In this document: positions 47,180-55,913 of the stretch, piece after piece | Layout of the letters: every line of letters starts with the position of its first letter | Numbering within the stretch: position 1 is the first letter of the stretch | Origin: Frankia umida | GTDB taxonomy: Bacteria; Actinomycetota; Actinomycetes; Frankiales; Frankiaceae | Assembly: GCF_023242945.1 (NCBI RefSeq) | Contig: NZ_JALKFT010000005.1 | Coordinates: 124,001-188,000 of the forward strand | Length of the DNA: 64,000 nt | Direction: 5' to 3' | Translations under genes and position numbers: made by a program | Notes under the pieces: generated by a model | Told to the model about the DNA's origin: nothing | Databases searched by the model: none | The model's input: the letters and a program-made list of their open reading frames with translations, nothing else

Positions 47180-50100
47180 ATGGTCGCGAACCCGCCCAAC
47201 GATGTGTCGCGGCCCGATGGCGCGTCCCGGCCGGACCGGGCGCCGCTGTCACCCGCCCAGCGCCGGTTCTGGTTCCTGCACCAGCTTGACCCGGCCGGAC
47301 ACACCCAGCACCTGACGCTGGGACTGCATCTGACCGGGCCACTGGACGTCGTCGCCCTCACCGCCGCGCTGCACGACGTCGTCGACCGGCACGAGGTCCT
47401 GCGCACCGTCTACCCGCCGGACGCGGCCGGTGAGCCGACCGCCCTCACCCTCACCCGGCTCGGCGTCGACCTGCTGACCGTCACCATCCGTGATCTTTCG
47501 GTGGAGCTGTGGGGTGCGGCGGCCGACGTCCCCGCGGACGCCACCGTCCAGGTCGATCCGATCGACCTCATCGACCCCGCGGACGACGGTGCCCTGCGGG
47601 CGGTGCTGGCCGCGTTCGGACAGGCGCCGATCGAGATCACCGACGACATCCCGCTGCGCGCCCAGCTCATCCGGGTCGGCCCGGACGACCATGTGCTGCA
47701 GCTGGTCCTCGCCCGCATCGCCGGGGACGAACCCGGCTTCGAGATCCTGCTCACCGATCTCGCCGCCTGCTACGCGGCCCGCTGCCAGGCCCGCCGAGCC
47801 GACCTCGGCCCGCCGCCGGCCCAGTACGTCGACCACGCCCGTTGGGCGGCCACCGCCGAGCGGCGGACGAAGGTCGTCGACCAGCTCACCTGGTGGCGCG
47901 ACGAACTCAGCCCGCCGCCGCCCCCGCTCGCCCCCGCCCTGGCCGGTGGGTCACCGGTCGCCGCGACCACCGTCGCTGGTGGGCATCCGACCGTGCAACA
48001 CCGGGTCACCCTCAGCCCCGAGGTCACCGACCGGTTGCGCGCCCTGGCCGCCGCTCACCGCGCCGACCTCGCCGAGGTGCTGCTCGCCGCCGGCATCGTC
48101 CTGGCGCACCGGTGCACCGGTCAGACCGACATCGCCGTCGGCACCTGCGTCCCGGGCCGCGACCGCTCCGGGTTCGCCGACGTCGCCGGCAACTTCGACA
48201 ACCTGGTCGTGGTCCGCACCCGGGTGGACGCCCAGCAGACCTTCGGTGATCTGGTGGACGTGGTCCGCGCCCGCGCCCAGGCGGCCCGCGACCACGCGGA
48301 CGCACCGTTCGACGAGGTGGTCCGCGCGGTCCGCGGCGAGAACGCCGGCTACGTCGGCTCGTCGGCCGCGCGCCTGGCCGCCGCCGCCGGTGAGGCCGCC
48401 CTCGCGGGTGGTGCCGCTACCGCGCACGGAGCCGCGGCCGGCGGGGGTCTCGTCGACGTGCTGGTCGGCTACCAGCCGCCGCTGCCCCCTGAGGTCACCC
48501 TCGGAGGTCTGCACGTCGAACCGCTGCGTCTGCGCACCAGCGGCGCGGGCCTGCCCCTGGCCCTGCTCGCCGAGGACAACGGCCTCACCGGCCCGTCCGG
48601 CCCGTCTGGTTCATCCGGTTCATCTGGTTCGTCCGGCACCGTGACGCTGACCGCTGTTGTCGACACCGGGGTGTTCGCCGCCGCCGACGCCGAACGGTTC
48701 GCGGGCCGCCTCGCTCGCCTGTGCGAGCAGATCGGCGCCGACGCGGTCCTCGGTGAGCTCGACACCATGACCGCCACCGAACGTCACCTCGTCGTCGACG
48801 AATGGCCCAGTGGACGGACGGACCCGCTGGTCGCCCGCTCTCTCACCGCCCTCGTGGCCGACCAGACCCGCCGCACCCCGGACGCCGTCGCCGTGGTCGC
48901 CCCCGCCCGTGCCACCGACCCCGCCCCCGACTCCGCTGCCGCCCCCGACTCCGCTTCTGACCCCGGTCTCGCGGGCGAGCCCGTCATGCTCACCTACCTC
49001 GAGCTTGAACAGCGGGCGGACGCGGTGGCCGCCGCACTGCGCGCCGTCGGCGTCGGACCTGAGGTCACCGTCGGGGTGTGCGTGCCGCGGTCGGCCGGCC
49101 TGATCGTCGCGCTGCTCGGGGTCCTGCGCGCCGGCGGTGCCTTCGTCCCCCTGGAACCGACCTGGCCGGCGCGTCGCCTGGCCGCGGTCGCCGCCGGCGC
49201 CGAGATCACCGCGGTCATCGCCGCCGTGGACCTCCCCGCCCTCGACGGCGCACCCACCGTGCTCCACCTGGACCTGGCCGGCGACCTGGACCGCACCGCC
49301 GACCTGGACCGCACCGCCGACCTGGGCCGTCCAGGAGCGGTGGGTGCTGCCGGCGCCGCGGAAACGGTTCCGCGGAACACCTCCGCCGCCCCGGTGACGT
49401 CCCTCCCGGACGTGCCTGACGTGCCTGACGTGCCTGACGTGCCTGACGTGCCTGACGTGCCGGACGGGCTGGACGGGCTGGACGGGCTGGATATGGATGT
49501 GGACGTCGAGCTGGGCGTGGACATGGAGAACCTGGCGTACGTCACCTTCACCTCGGGGTCGACCGGGGAGCCGAAGGGGGTGATGATCCGTCACCAGGCG
49601 ATCTGCAACCGGCTGCGCTGGCAGGTCGACCTGCTCCGGCTGACCGGGGACGACGTCGTGCTGCACCGCGCGCCGCTCGGCCTGGACATCTCGATCAACG
49701 AGATCTTCCTGCCGCTGGTCGCCGGAGCCCGGCTCGTCGTCGCGCCGCCGGGCGTGGAGAGCGACCCGGGCGCACTGCTGGAGATCATCCGCGAGTATTC
49801 GGTCACCTTCTGCTATGTCGCGACGTCCATGCTGGAGGCGATGCTCGACCATCCGGGCGCACCCGAGGCGGGACGGTCGTTGCGCTACGTCTGGTGCGGC
49901 GGCGAGACGATGGGCGACGAGCTCTACCGGCGCTTCCGTGAACGGTGGAACGCCTGGATGTTCCACGGGTACGGGCCGGCCGAGGCGACGATCGGCGTGT
50001 CCTGCCGGGTGTTCGAACCGGCTACGGCCGCCGCCCACGTCACCATCGGACGGCCGAACCCGAACACCCAGCTGCGGGTGCTCGACGCCGACTACAACCC

Positions 50101-50923
50101 GGTACCGGTCGGGACGGTCGGTGAACTTTTCGTCAGCGGCCTGCCGCTGGCCCGCGGCTACCTGGGCGACCCCCGCCGCACCGCCGACCGCTTCGTCCCC
50201 GACCCGTTCGGCACCGCACCCGGCAGCCGGATGTACGCCACCGGCGACCTGGCCCGTTTCCGCGCCGACGGCGAGATCGAGTTCCTCGGCCGCGCCGACA
50301 CCCAGGTGAAGATCCGCGGCTTCCGGGTCGAGCTCGAGGAGATCGAGCACGTCCTCGGCCGCCACCCCGGCGTCCGCCAGGCCGTCGTCGTCCTCACCCA
50401 CGGCAGCGCCAACGCCAACGGCAACGGCGGCGGTGGCAACGGCGGTGGCGGTGGCGGCGAGGCGGGCGGTGACGAACTGCGGGCCTACTGGACGCCAGAC
50501 CCGACCGCCGCGGTGCTACCGGATGCCGCGGAGCTGCGGGAATGGCTCGAACGTCGGCTGCCCCGCCACATGGTGCCGGACGTGTTCGTCGCCGCCGCCG
50601 GCCTGCCACCGACGTCCAGCGTCCACCCCGTGCACGTCGAGCCCGCCCCCGGCCTCCAGCGTCAGATCGCCGATGTCTGGTCGCACGTGCTCGACACCAC
50701 CCGGATCGGTGCCCGGGACGACTTCTTCACCCTCGGCGGCCACTCGCTGCTGCTCCCACAGGTCCAGACGCGGCTTGGCCGGGAACTCGGCCGCCGGGTC
50801 CGCCTCGCCGAGCTGTACGCGTACACGACCGTCGAGGACCTCGCCCGCTGCCTGGGCGCCACCCCGGCGGTCGCAGCCAGCGCCCCCGCCGGAAACCACT
50901 CCCGCCGGAAGAGGAAGCCATGA
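47180..50923 (+). CDS. NRPS module C*-A*-PCP with degenerate active sites
   Basis: A 1,247-residue single module. The condensation domain begins LSPAQRRFWFLHQLDP, but its HHxxxDG site reads ARIAGDE (Ala178, Arg179), so both histidines are lost. The adenylation domain has intact A3 (TFTSGSTGEPKG), A5 (GYGPAE) and A8 (QVKIRGFRVELEE). Its code is DINYWGGIGx, the N5-formyl/acyl-hydroxyornithine pattern. The A10 motif is TSSVHPVHVEP in place of NGKxDR, so the catalytic lysine is missing. The PCP is normal (GGHSLLLPQ, Ser1189). No thioesterase. ATG 47180 follows AAAGGAAA, and the stop overlaps the next ATG. The domains look impaired, so the PCP may be loaded in trans by the A domain at 53170, which has the same code. 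Confidence 0.9.
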   Translation: MVANPPNDVSRPDGASRPDRAPLSPAQRRFWFLHQLDPAGHTQHLTLGLHLTGPLDVVALTAALHDVVDRHEVLRTVYPPDAAGEPTALTLTRLGVDLLTVTIRDLSVELWGAAADVPADATVQVDPIDLIDPADDGALRAVLAAFGQAPIEITDDIPLRAQLIRVGPDDHVLQLVLARIAGDEPGFEILLTDLAACYAARCQARRADLGPPPAQYVDHARWAATAERRTKVVDQLTWWRDELSPPPPPLAPALAGGSPVAATTVAGGHPTVQHRVTLSPEVTDRLRALAAAHRADLAEVLLAAGIVLAHRCTGQTDIAVGTCVPGRDRSGFADVAGNFDNLVVVRTRVDAQQTFGDLVDVVRARAQAARDHADAPFDEVVRAVRGENAGYVGSSAARLAAAAGEAALAGGAATAHGAAAGGGLVDVLVGYQPPLPPEVTLGGLHVEPLRLRTSGAGLPLALLAEDNGLTGPSGPSGSSGSSGSSGTVTLTAVVDTGVFAAADAERFAGRLARLCEQIGADAVLGELDTMTATERHLVVDEWPSGRTDPLVARSLTALVADQTRRTPDAVAVVAPARATDPAPDSAAAPDSASDPGLAGEPVMLTYLELEQRADAVAAALRAVGVGPEVTVGVCVPRSAGLIVALLGVLRAGGAFVPLEPTWPARRLAAVAAGAEITAVIAAVDLPALDGAPTVLHLDLAGDLDRTADLDRTADLGRPGAVGAAGAAETVPRNTSAAPVTSLPDVPDVPDVPDVPDVPDVPDGLDGLDGLDMDVDVELGVDMENLAYVTFTSGSTGEPKGVMIRHQAICNRLRWQVDLLRLTGDDVVLHRAPLGLDISINEIFLPLVAGARLVVAPPGVESDPGALLEIIREYSVTFCYVATSMLEAMLDHPGAPEAGRSLRYVWCGGETMGDELYRRFRERWNAWMFHGYGPAEATIGVSCRVFEPATAAAHVTIGRPNPNTQLRVLDADYNPVPVGTVGELFVSGLPLARGYLGDPRRTADRFVPDPFGTAPGSRMYATGDLARFRADGEIEFLGRADTQVKIRGFRVELEEIEHVLGRHPGVRQAVVVLTHGSANANGNGGGGNGGGGGGEAGGDELRAYWTPDPTAAVLPDAAELREWLERRLPRHMVPDVFVAAAGLPPTSSVHPVHVEPAPGLQRQIADVWSHVLDTTRIGARDDFFTLGGHSLLLPQVQTRLGRELGRRVRLAELYAYTTVEDLARCLGATPAVAASAPAGNHSRRKRKP
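49412..49492 (+). repeat. 9-bp in-frame tandem repeat in A domain
   Basis: GTGCCTGAC is repeated five times, then changes through GTGCCGGAC to three GGGCTGGAC/T copies. It encodes PDV/DGL repeats just before the A3 phosphate-binding motif of the C*-A*-PCP module. Confidence 0.9.
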
Positions 50924-52515
50924 CCGCGGACAACACCACCACCCTGCCCAAGCCGACCACCACCGCCGCGCCCACCGACCCGGCACCGGCACCGACACCG
51001 CCGGAGGCCCCGCAGTCCCCGGCCCAGGCGGCGGCCGCGGCTCCGGGGGCGTCCGCTTCGGCGGGAGCCTCGGCCGATCTGGCCAGTCAGGTGATCGCCG
51101 CGCAGCAGGGTGCCGACGCGCATGCGCTGGTGCGGGCGTTCGCGGCGAACCCGGCGTTTCGCGCGGCCGAGTGGGAGGAGCTGACCACCGAGGGCAACCC
51201 GTACCGGCGGCCCGTCCGCCCGGCGGACCTGAAGTGGCTGAACTACGCCGCACCGCTGCGCGGCGAGCAGTTGCTGAAGCTGTCCGGCCTGCTCGGTCAC
51301 CGGATGCTGCGCAACATCTACGACGCGGACCTGCTCTACCTCCCGGCCGCCCGCAACGACGCCGCCGACCACGACGCCGCCGACTTCTACCATCCGGACA
51401 ACCGGCTGCGCGGCGCCCTGGCCCGTCCGGTGCTCGAACGGCACCTGTTCTCGTTCCTCGAAGCGCAGCGCTCCGCCCTGCCGGTGACCACCCTGGACGC
51501 GGTGCGCTCCCAGCTGCACGGCTACTGGGAGCAGCGCCGCGACCATCCCGGGGACGCGTTCGTCGTGCTGCGCGGCACCCGGGACCGGCGGGAGGCGACG
51601 ACGTTCGCGTTGCTGCAGCTGTCGGCCTACCTACCGGCGACACGTAACGCGACCGCCCGGGCGGCGCTTGGTGAGTACGATCTGGCCCAGCCGTCCGCAC
51701 GGGCCCTGCTGCTCGACGACTACCGCCGCTGGGTGGGCGACGGTTCGGCCTGGGCGGCGCTGCTCACCTCCGCCGGACTCACCACGACCGTCGGCGCCTA
51801 CTGGCAGCTCTACCTCAACACCTCCCTGGCCCGCGGCAACCACCTGCACCACCTGTCCCGCGCCCCCGAGCGGCACGCCGAACTGCTCGGCGCGTACGTC
51901 CACCAGCGCATCGACGACGCCGCCGTCGCCGCCTCCTGGACGGACGCGGTCGCCGACGCCTTCGGCACCCGTCCCACCCTGTTCACCCCCGCCGAGCCCG
52001 CGTCCGGCTCAGCGTCCGCGTCCGGGGTGCCCGTGGTGACGCCGGCGGTCCTGGACGACCTGGTGGACACCCTGCTCACCCCGCTGGTCGCCGCCTGGGG
52101 CGAGGGCGCGCTGACGGCCTTCCACACCGGGTTCGCCGACGCCGCCCACCTCGCCCGCCGCCACGACCGGGACCTCGCCGAGCAGCTCGCCTGGGCGGAC
52201 GCGATCGACGAGCACAAGGCCAGGGCCGAGGCGATCAGCGCCTATCTGACCAACGAGCGCATCGAGGTCGATCTGGACACCTTCGTCGAGACCTGCGACG
52301 AGACGTCCACGACGCACGTCCACGACGAACACCGTCTGGTGATGATCGAGTCGGGCGACATGCACTTCTGGAACAACGTCACCCACAAGATCTCACTCAG
52401 CGACGGCGACAAGATCCTCATCCCCAAGTCCCGGCTGCACGGCTCCACGGTGCTCTCCGGCTCCTGCACCTACCACCAGCCGATCATCCCCGACGACATG
52501 TACGCCCGCTTCTGA
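50920..52515 (+). CDS. Heme-oxygenase-like diiron oxygenase–cupin protein (SznF/GrbD-like)
   Basis: 531 residues. After a 60-residue Ala/Pro/Thr tail, residues 65–440 are all-helical and His/Asp/Glu-rich. They include LYLNTSLARGNHLHHLSRAP and ADAAHLARRHDRDLAEQLAW, like heme-oxygenase-fold diiron oxygenases. Residues 455–525 are a cupin: HVHDEHRLVMIESGDMHFW and LIPKSRLHGS, with His466, His468 and His507 resembling the three-His site of SznF. SznF hydroxylates methylarginine in its diiron domain and rearranges it to an N-nitrosourea in its cupin. A related two-domain protein takes part in graminine synthesis, as I recall. The gene is coupled by ATGA to the C*-A*-PCP NRPS and lies near the YqcI-type gene, so a shared arginine-derived N–N bond pathway is likely. 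The fold call is by eye. Confidence 0.8.
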   Translation: MTADNTTTLPKPTTTAAPTDPAPAPTPPEAPQSPAQAAAAAPGASASAGASADLASQVIAAQQGADAHALVRAFAANPAFRAAEWEELTTEGNPYRRPVRPADLKWLNYAAPLRGEQLLKLSGLLGHRMLRNIYDADLLYLPAARNDAADHDAADFYHPDNRLRGALARPVLERHLFSFLEAQRSALPVTTLDAVRSQLHGYWEQRRDHPGDAFVVLRGTRDRREATTFALLQLSAYLPATRNATARAALGEYDLAQPSARALLLDDYRRWVGDGSAWAALLTSAGLTTTVGAYWQLYLNTSLARGNHLHHLSRAPERHAELLGAYVHQRIDDAAVAASWTDAVADAFGTRPTLFTPAEPASGSASASGVPVVTPAVLDDLVDTLLTPLVAAWGEGALTAFHTGFADAAHLARRHDRDLAEQLAWADAIDEHKARAEAISAYLTNERIEVDLDTFVETCDETSTTHVHDEHRLVMIESGDMHFWNNVTHKISLSDGDKILIPKSRLHGSTVLSGSCTYHQPIIPDDMYARF

Positions 52516-52562
52516 CCCACCCGGCCCGGTCCTCGCCACCGGTCCTCGCCAGGAGCCGATCA

Positions 52563-52612
52563 CGACCCCGCGGCCCATCCGACCGCCTGTGCGGAAACGG
52601 GCCGCGGGGTCG
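52563..52612 (+). terminator. Hairpin terminator of the NRPS operon
   Basis: CGACCCCGCGGCCC (52563–52576) pairs perfectly with GGGCCGCGGGGTCG (52599–52612) around a 22-base loop, which itself can form CCGC/GCGG. It lies 47 bp after the cupin-protein stop. There is no long T-tract, as is common in high-GC actinobacteria. Confidence 0.75.
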
Positions 52613-52669
52613 CGGTGGTGAGGCGCCCGGTGTCTTCGGCATCCCACGAATCGCATTGAGATCATGGAC

Positions 52670-52855
52670 TGCCGAGGGTTGTTCGCGAATTTCACCCCCC
52701 ACACACTGAACAACCCTCGGCATGCGGCCTCATAACCCTCGGCATGCGGCCGAACCGCCTCTGCCGCGTGGCCTGATCCGCCTCGGCGTGGCCCGATCTC
52801 CCCTGGCGCAGCGCGATCTCCCTTGGCGTGGCCGGATCTTCCTGGCGCGTCGCCT
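52670..52855. repeat. Hairpin plus degenerate 20–22-bp tandem repeats, copy 1
   Basis: TGCCGAGGGTTGTT (52670–52683) and AACAACCCTCGGCA (52709–52722) form a perfect 14-bp inverted repeat with a 25-base spacer. The right arm starts a series of about seven decaying repeats with core CCCTCGGCATGCGGCC, spaced 19–23 bp apart. The same arrangement, with the same stem and spacer lengths, recurs at 60341–60470. Confidence 0.8.
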
Positions 52856-53006
52856 CGGGCGGGGGGCGTCGGCCGCTGGGCGGCGCGATACGCGTGGGCC
52901 ACGAAGAGCGTCGCAGGATGAAGTGACATGAATCGTTTGGGTGACCTGGCGTCGGTGATCGCCGCAGGTCCATCGCGGAAAGTGGCTGATTCGAGCTATG
53001 TGGTGA

Positions 53007-53040
53007 TTAGGTAAGGTTTCCTTGCATAGGTAAACCTTAC
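53007..53040 (+). promoter_or_regulatory. Compound iron box (two overlapping sites)
   Basis: TTAGGTAAGGTTTCCTTGC begins at 53007 and resembles the IdeR/DmdR consensus (12 of 19). A second, partly overlapping ATAGGTAAACCTTACTTGC follows. Together they contain a perfect 9-bp inverted repeat, GTAAGGTTT / AAACCTTAC (53011–53019, 53032–53040). It lies about 130 bp before the stand-alone A-domain gene. Confidence 0.75.
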
Positions 53041-53169
53041 TTGCTAGCCTGCCCTCCGACCGCCTCAGTCTGAGGGCGTTGCGTTGGAAACGTGCTGCTC
53101 AGGGCGGTGGTCGGGTCCGAATCGACGTCCGGGCAGAACGGGTCAGACGTGGAACAGAGGGGAGTGGCT

Positions 53170-54825
53170 GTGCAGCTGCGGGTCGAGGGCTCCCCGGCAG
53201 GGGCAGGGGCACAGGTGGGTGCTGCCGGCGGGCCGGAGAGCTTGGCCTTCTGGAACGACTACAGCGCTCCTCGCTCCACCACGACCGTCGCCGCGATGTT
53301 CACCGACCAGGTGCGACGTCGCCCGCAGGCCCCGGCGCTGGTCGCGCCGTCCGGTACGGGGGACGCGCTTCGGCTCACGTACGGCGAGCTGGGGGAGCGG
53401 GTGTTCCAGCTCGCCCGCGGGCTGCGGGCCCGTGGGCTCGGCCCGGAGGATGTCGTCGGCATCCGGCTCGTCCGCTCGGCCGAGATGGTCGTCGCGGTGC
53501 TCGCAGCCATGGTCGCTGGTGGGGCGTTCGTCCCGGTGGAACCGTCCTGGCCCGAGCAGCGCCGCCGTCGGGTTCTCGCCGACGCTCACGCCCGCCTGCT
53601 CGTCACGGCCGCCCCCGACGCGGCGAGCAGCGCCGAGGGCGCCGCCGGGACGACGGATGCGGATGGGGTGCCGGGTGTCGTGGTGGACCTGGCGGACTGG
53701 GGGTTCGGCGCGGAGGCCGCAGAGCCGCTGGACCTGCGGATTCCGAGTGCCGGGCTCGCCTACATCATGTTCACCTCCGGGTCGACCGGAGCGCCCAAGG
53801 GGGCGATGATCCGCCACGATGCGATCGCCGAACGGTTGCGCTGGCAGATCGAGGACCTTTTCGAGTTCGGCCCGGACGACGCGGCTCTGTTCAAGGCGCC
53901 GCTGTCCTTCGATATCTCGATCAACGAGATTCTTCTGCCGTTGGTCAGTGGTGGGCGAGTGGTCATCGCCGAGCCGGACGGTGAGCTTGACCCGGGCTAT
54001 CTGCTCGACCTTGTCGCCGATGAGCAGATTACTTTTGTCTACCTGGTCTCGTCCATGTTGGACATTCTTCTCGAGGCGGCGCAGGACACCACTGATCTCG
54101 ACTCGCTGCGCCACGTCTGGTGCGGCGGGGAGGTGCTCTCACCGGCGTTGTTCACGCGGTTCCGGGAGCAGCTCGGTACCGCGCTCTACCATGGTTATGG
54201 TCCGGCCGAGACGACGATCGGTGTTTCGCACGTCATCTACCGCGATTCCGCTGCCCGGCTCGCCGCGTCCATCGGACGGCCCAACCCGCACACCCAGCTG
54301 CACGTCCTGGACGACGGTCTCGCGGCCGTGCCGGACGGGGAGGTCGGCGAGCTCTACGTCGCCGGATTCCTGCTCGGCCGAGGATACGCGCACAACGGCG
54401 GGCTGACCGCGGCCCGGTTCGTCGCGAACCCGTTCACCGACGACAGCACCCGGATGTATCGAACCGGGGATCTCGCCCGGTGGAACAGCGCCGGCTGGCT
54501 CGAGTTCGTCGGGCGCGCCGACAACCAGGTGAAGATCCGCGGTATGCGCCTGGAGCTGGAGGAGGTGGAGGCGGCCCTGGCCGCCCATCCCCAGGTGCGT
54601 CGCGCCGCGGTCGTGCTTTCCCGCGACGGCGCCGCCCCCCGCCTGCTCGCCTTCGTCGTGCCCGACACCAGCATCCCGGACGCGACGGTGTCACCGGATG
54701 ACGTCCTGGCCCACTGTGCGCGGCTGCTACCCCAGTACATGGTGCCGAGCGCCGTCACGGTGCTCGACACGTTGCCGCTCACCCCCGGGGGGAAGGTCGA
54801 CCGCCGCGCCCTGATGCCGAGCTGA
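53170..54825 (+). CDS. Stand-alone NRPS adenylation domain, acyl-hydroxyornithine type
   Basis: A 551-residue free adenylation domain without PCP or condensation domain. All core motifs are intact: MFTSGSTGAPKGA, GYGPAE, MYRTGDLARW, QVKIRGMRLELEE and the A10 lysine (TPGGKVDRRAL). The pocket code DINYWGGIGK is the one known for N5-formyl-N5-hydroxyornithine in coelichelin-type synthetases. The C*-A*-PCP protein has the same pocket but lacks the lysine, and module 5 of the giant NRPS has no A domain, so this enzyme probably loads one or both in trans. GTG 53170 is chosen for the AGAGGGGAG just upstream. Its own iron box makes it separately iron-controlled. No ornithine formyl- or acyltransferase was found in the window. 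Confidence 0.92.
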   Translation: MQLRVEGSPAGAGAQVGAAGGPESLAFWNDYSAPRSTTTVAAMFTDQVRRRPQAPALVAPSGTGDALRLTYGELGERVFQLARGLRARGLGPEDVVGIRLVRSAEMVVAVLAAMVAGGAFVPVEPSWPEQRRRRVLADAHARLLVTAAPDAASSAEGAAGTTDADGVPGVVVDLADWGFGAEAAEPLDLRIPSAGLAYIMFTSGSTGAPKGAMIRHDAIAERLRWQIEDLFEFGPDDAALFKAPLSFDISINEILLPLVSGGRVVIAEPDGELDPGYLLDLVADEQITFVYLVSSMLDILLEAAQDTTDLDSLRHVWCGGEVLSPALFTRFREQLGTALYHGYGPAETTIGVSHVIYRDSAARLAASIGRPNPHTQLHVLDDGLAAVPDGEVGELYVAGFLLGRGYAHNGGLTAARFVANPFTDDSTRMYRTGDLARWNSAGWLEFVGRADNQVKIRGMRLELEEVEAALAAHPQVRRAAVVLSRDGAAPRLLAFVVPDTSIPDATVSPDDVLAHCARLLPQYMVPSAVTVLDTLPLTPGGKVDRRALMPS

Positions 54826-54914
54826 CGGCGATCCGACGGCGATCCGACATGCACCACCCACGTAGATCGGCGACCGCGGCCCGCGCGCTCGCTCCACAAG
54901 GAAACGAGACGGTA

Positions 54915-55913
54915 GTGCGAAAGAAACTGAAGGTCCTCGCCGCACTGTGGCTGGCGATCACGGCTCTGGTCGTGGCGGCCGGCTGCGGCAGTAGCGGCAG
55001 CGACGGCGACGGCGACGGGACGGCCTCGGCGGGCACGTCACAGGGCGCCTTCCCGGTCACCTTGACGAACAAGTTCGGCACCACGACCATCAAGGCCGCG
55101 CCGAAACGCGTCATCGCCCTGAGCCTTGAAGAGGACACCCTCGCCACCCTGGGCATCACGCCGATCGCCTACGCGAAGGACGGCTACGGCGCGGCCAGCG
55201 ACTATCCGTGGCTCAAAGGCAAGATGGACCTCTCGAAGAGCACCGCCCTCGAGGCCAGTGGCGACCTCAACCTCGAGCAGATCGCGGCCCTGCACCCCGA
55301 TCTGATTCTCGCGACGAACCTCTACAACCTGGCCGACTACTACGATCGGCTTTCCAGGATCGCACCCACGGTCGGCTACACCGAGGACGCTGGCATCGCC
55401 ACCTGGCAGGAGAACAGCACCCTGATCGGCAAGGCCGTCGGCCGGGAGGCGGATGTCAAGACGGCCATCGCCGCCACCCAGAAGATCATCGAAGGGGTGA
55501 AGGCGGACCTGCCGGGGCTCGCCGGAAAGACGTTCAGCTATTCCTTCTACTACGAGCCGGGTGGCCTCGCGGTCATCGACGACCCGGAGACCGTCTCCGT
55601 GCAGCTCTACTCGGATCTTGGGCTCAGGCTCGCCCCGGGTGTGACAGCGAACGTGAAGGACCGGTCGCTCAGCATGGAGAAACTCGACGCCCTCGACGCC
55701 GACTTCATGCTCATCGGCTACGCCACCGACGCGCTGAAAACCGAGATGAACGCCAACAAGCTGTTCACCGACATTCCCGCGGTCAAGGCCGGCCGGGTTC
55801 TGCAGGTCGACGCCTTCACCGCCGGCGCCGTCAACAACCCGACCATCCTGAACATCCCGTGGCAGCTCGACCAGCTCAGGCCGACCCTGAGCAAGGTCTC
55901 CTCGGCCAGCTGA
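54915..55913 (+). CDS. Iron-siderophore ABC transporter substrate-binding lipoprotein
   Basis: Extracellular lipoprotein (332 residues) of the FecB/FepB/FhuD class that captures ferric siderophore and delivers it to the FecCD permeases. The N terminus has Arg/Lys, a hydrophobic stretch (VLAALWLAITALVVAAGC) and a lipobox ending in Cys, so it should be lipid-anchored. The mature part has RVIALSLEEDTLATLGITPI, LEQIAALHPDLILA and LFTDIPAVKAGRVLQVD, typical of the type III binding fold. GTG 54915 is chosen: AAGGAAA lies about ten bases upstream and the signal peptide then has normal length. It follows the A-domain gene by 89 bp and probably shares its iron-controlled transcript. Confidence 0.93.
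   Translation: MRKKLKVLAALWLAITALVVAAGCGSSGSDGDGDGTASAGTSQGAFPVTLTNKFGTTTIKAAPKRVIALSLEEDTLATLGITPIAYAKDGYGAASDYPWLKGKMDLSKSTALEASGDLNLEQIAALHPDLILATNLYNLADYYDRLSRIAPTVGYTEDAGIATWQENSTLIGKAVGREADVKTAIAATQKIIEGVKADLPGLAGKTFSYSFYYEPGGLAVIDDPETVSVQLYSDLGLRLAPGVTANVKDRSLSMEKLDALDADFMLIGYATDALKTEMNANKLFTDIPAVKAGRVLQVDAFTAGAVNNPTILNIPWQLDQLRPTLSKVSSAS

Larger units (their letters stand above)
52516..53169. other. Intergenic region after the biosynthetic operon
   Basis: This 654-bp gap holds, in order, a hairpin terminator, a hairpin with degenerate 20–22-bp repeats, a stretch without visible signal (about 52860–53000), and a compound iron box serving the stand-alone adenylation gene. I see no credible gene in it. 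Confidence 0.7.

Noticed and set aside
52670..52722. Ends of an insertion sequence
   Set aside because: The inverted repeats are only 25 bp apart and enclose no transposase; no target-site duplication is seen.
53092..53169. Earlier GTG start for the stand-alone A domain
   Set aside because: No ribosome site precedes 53092, whereas AGAGGGGAG stands correctly before GTG 53170.
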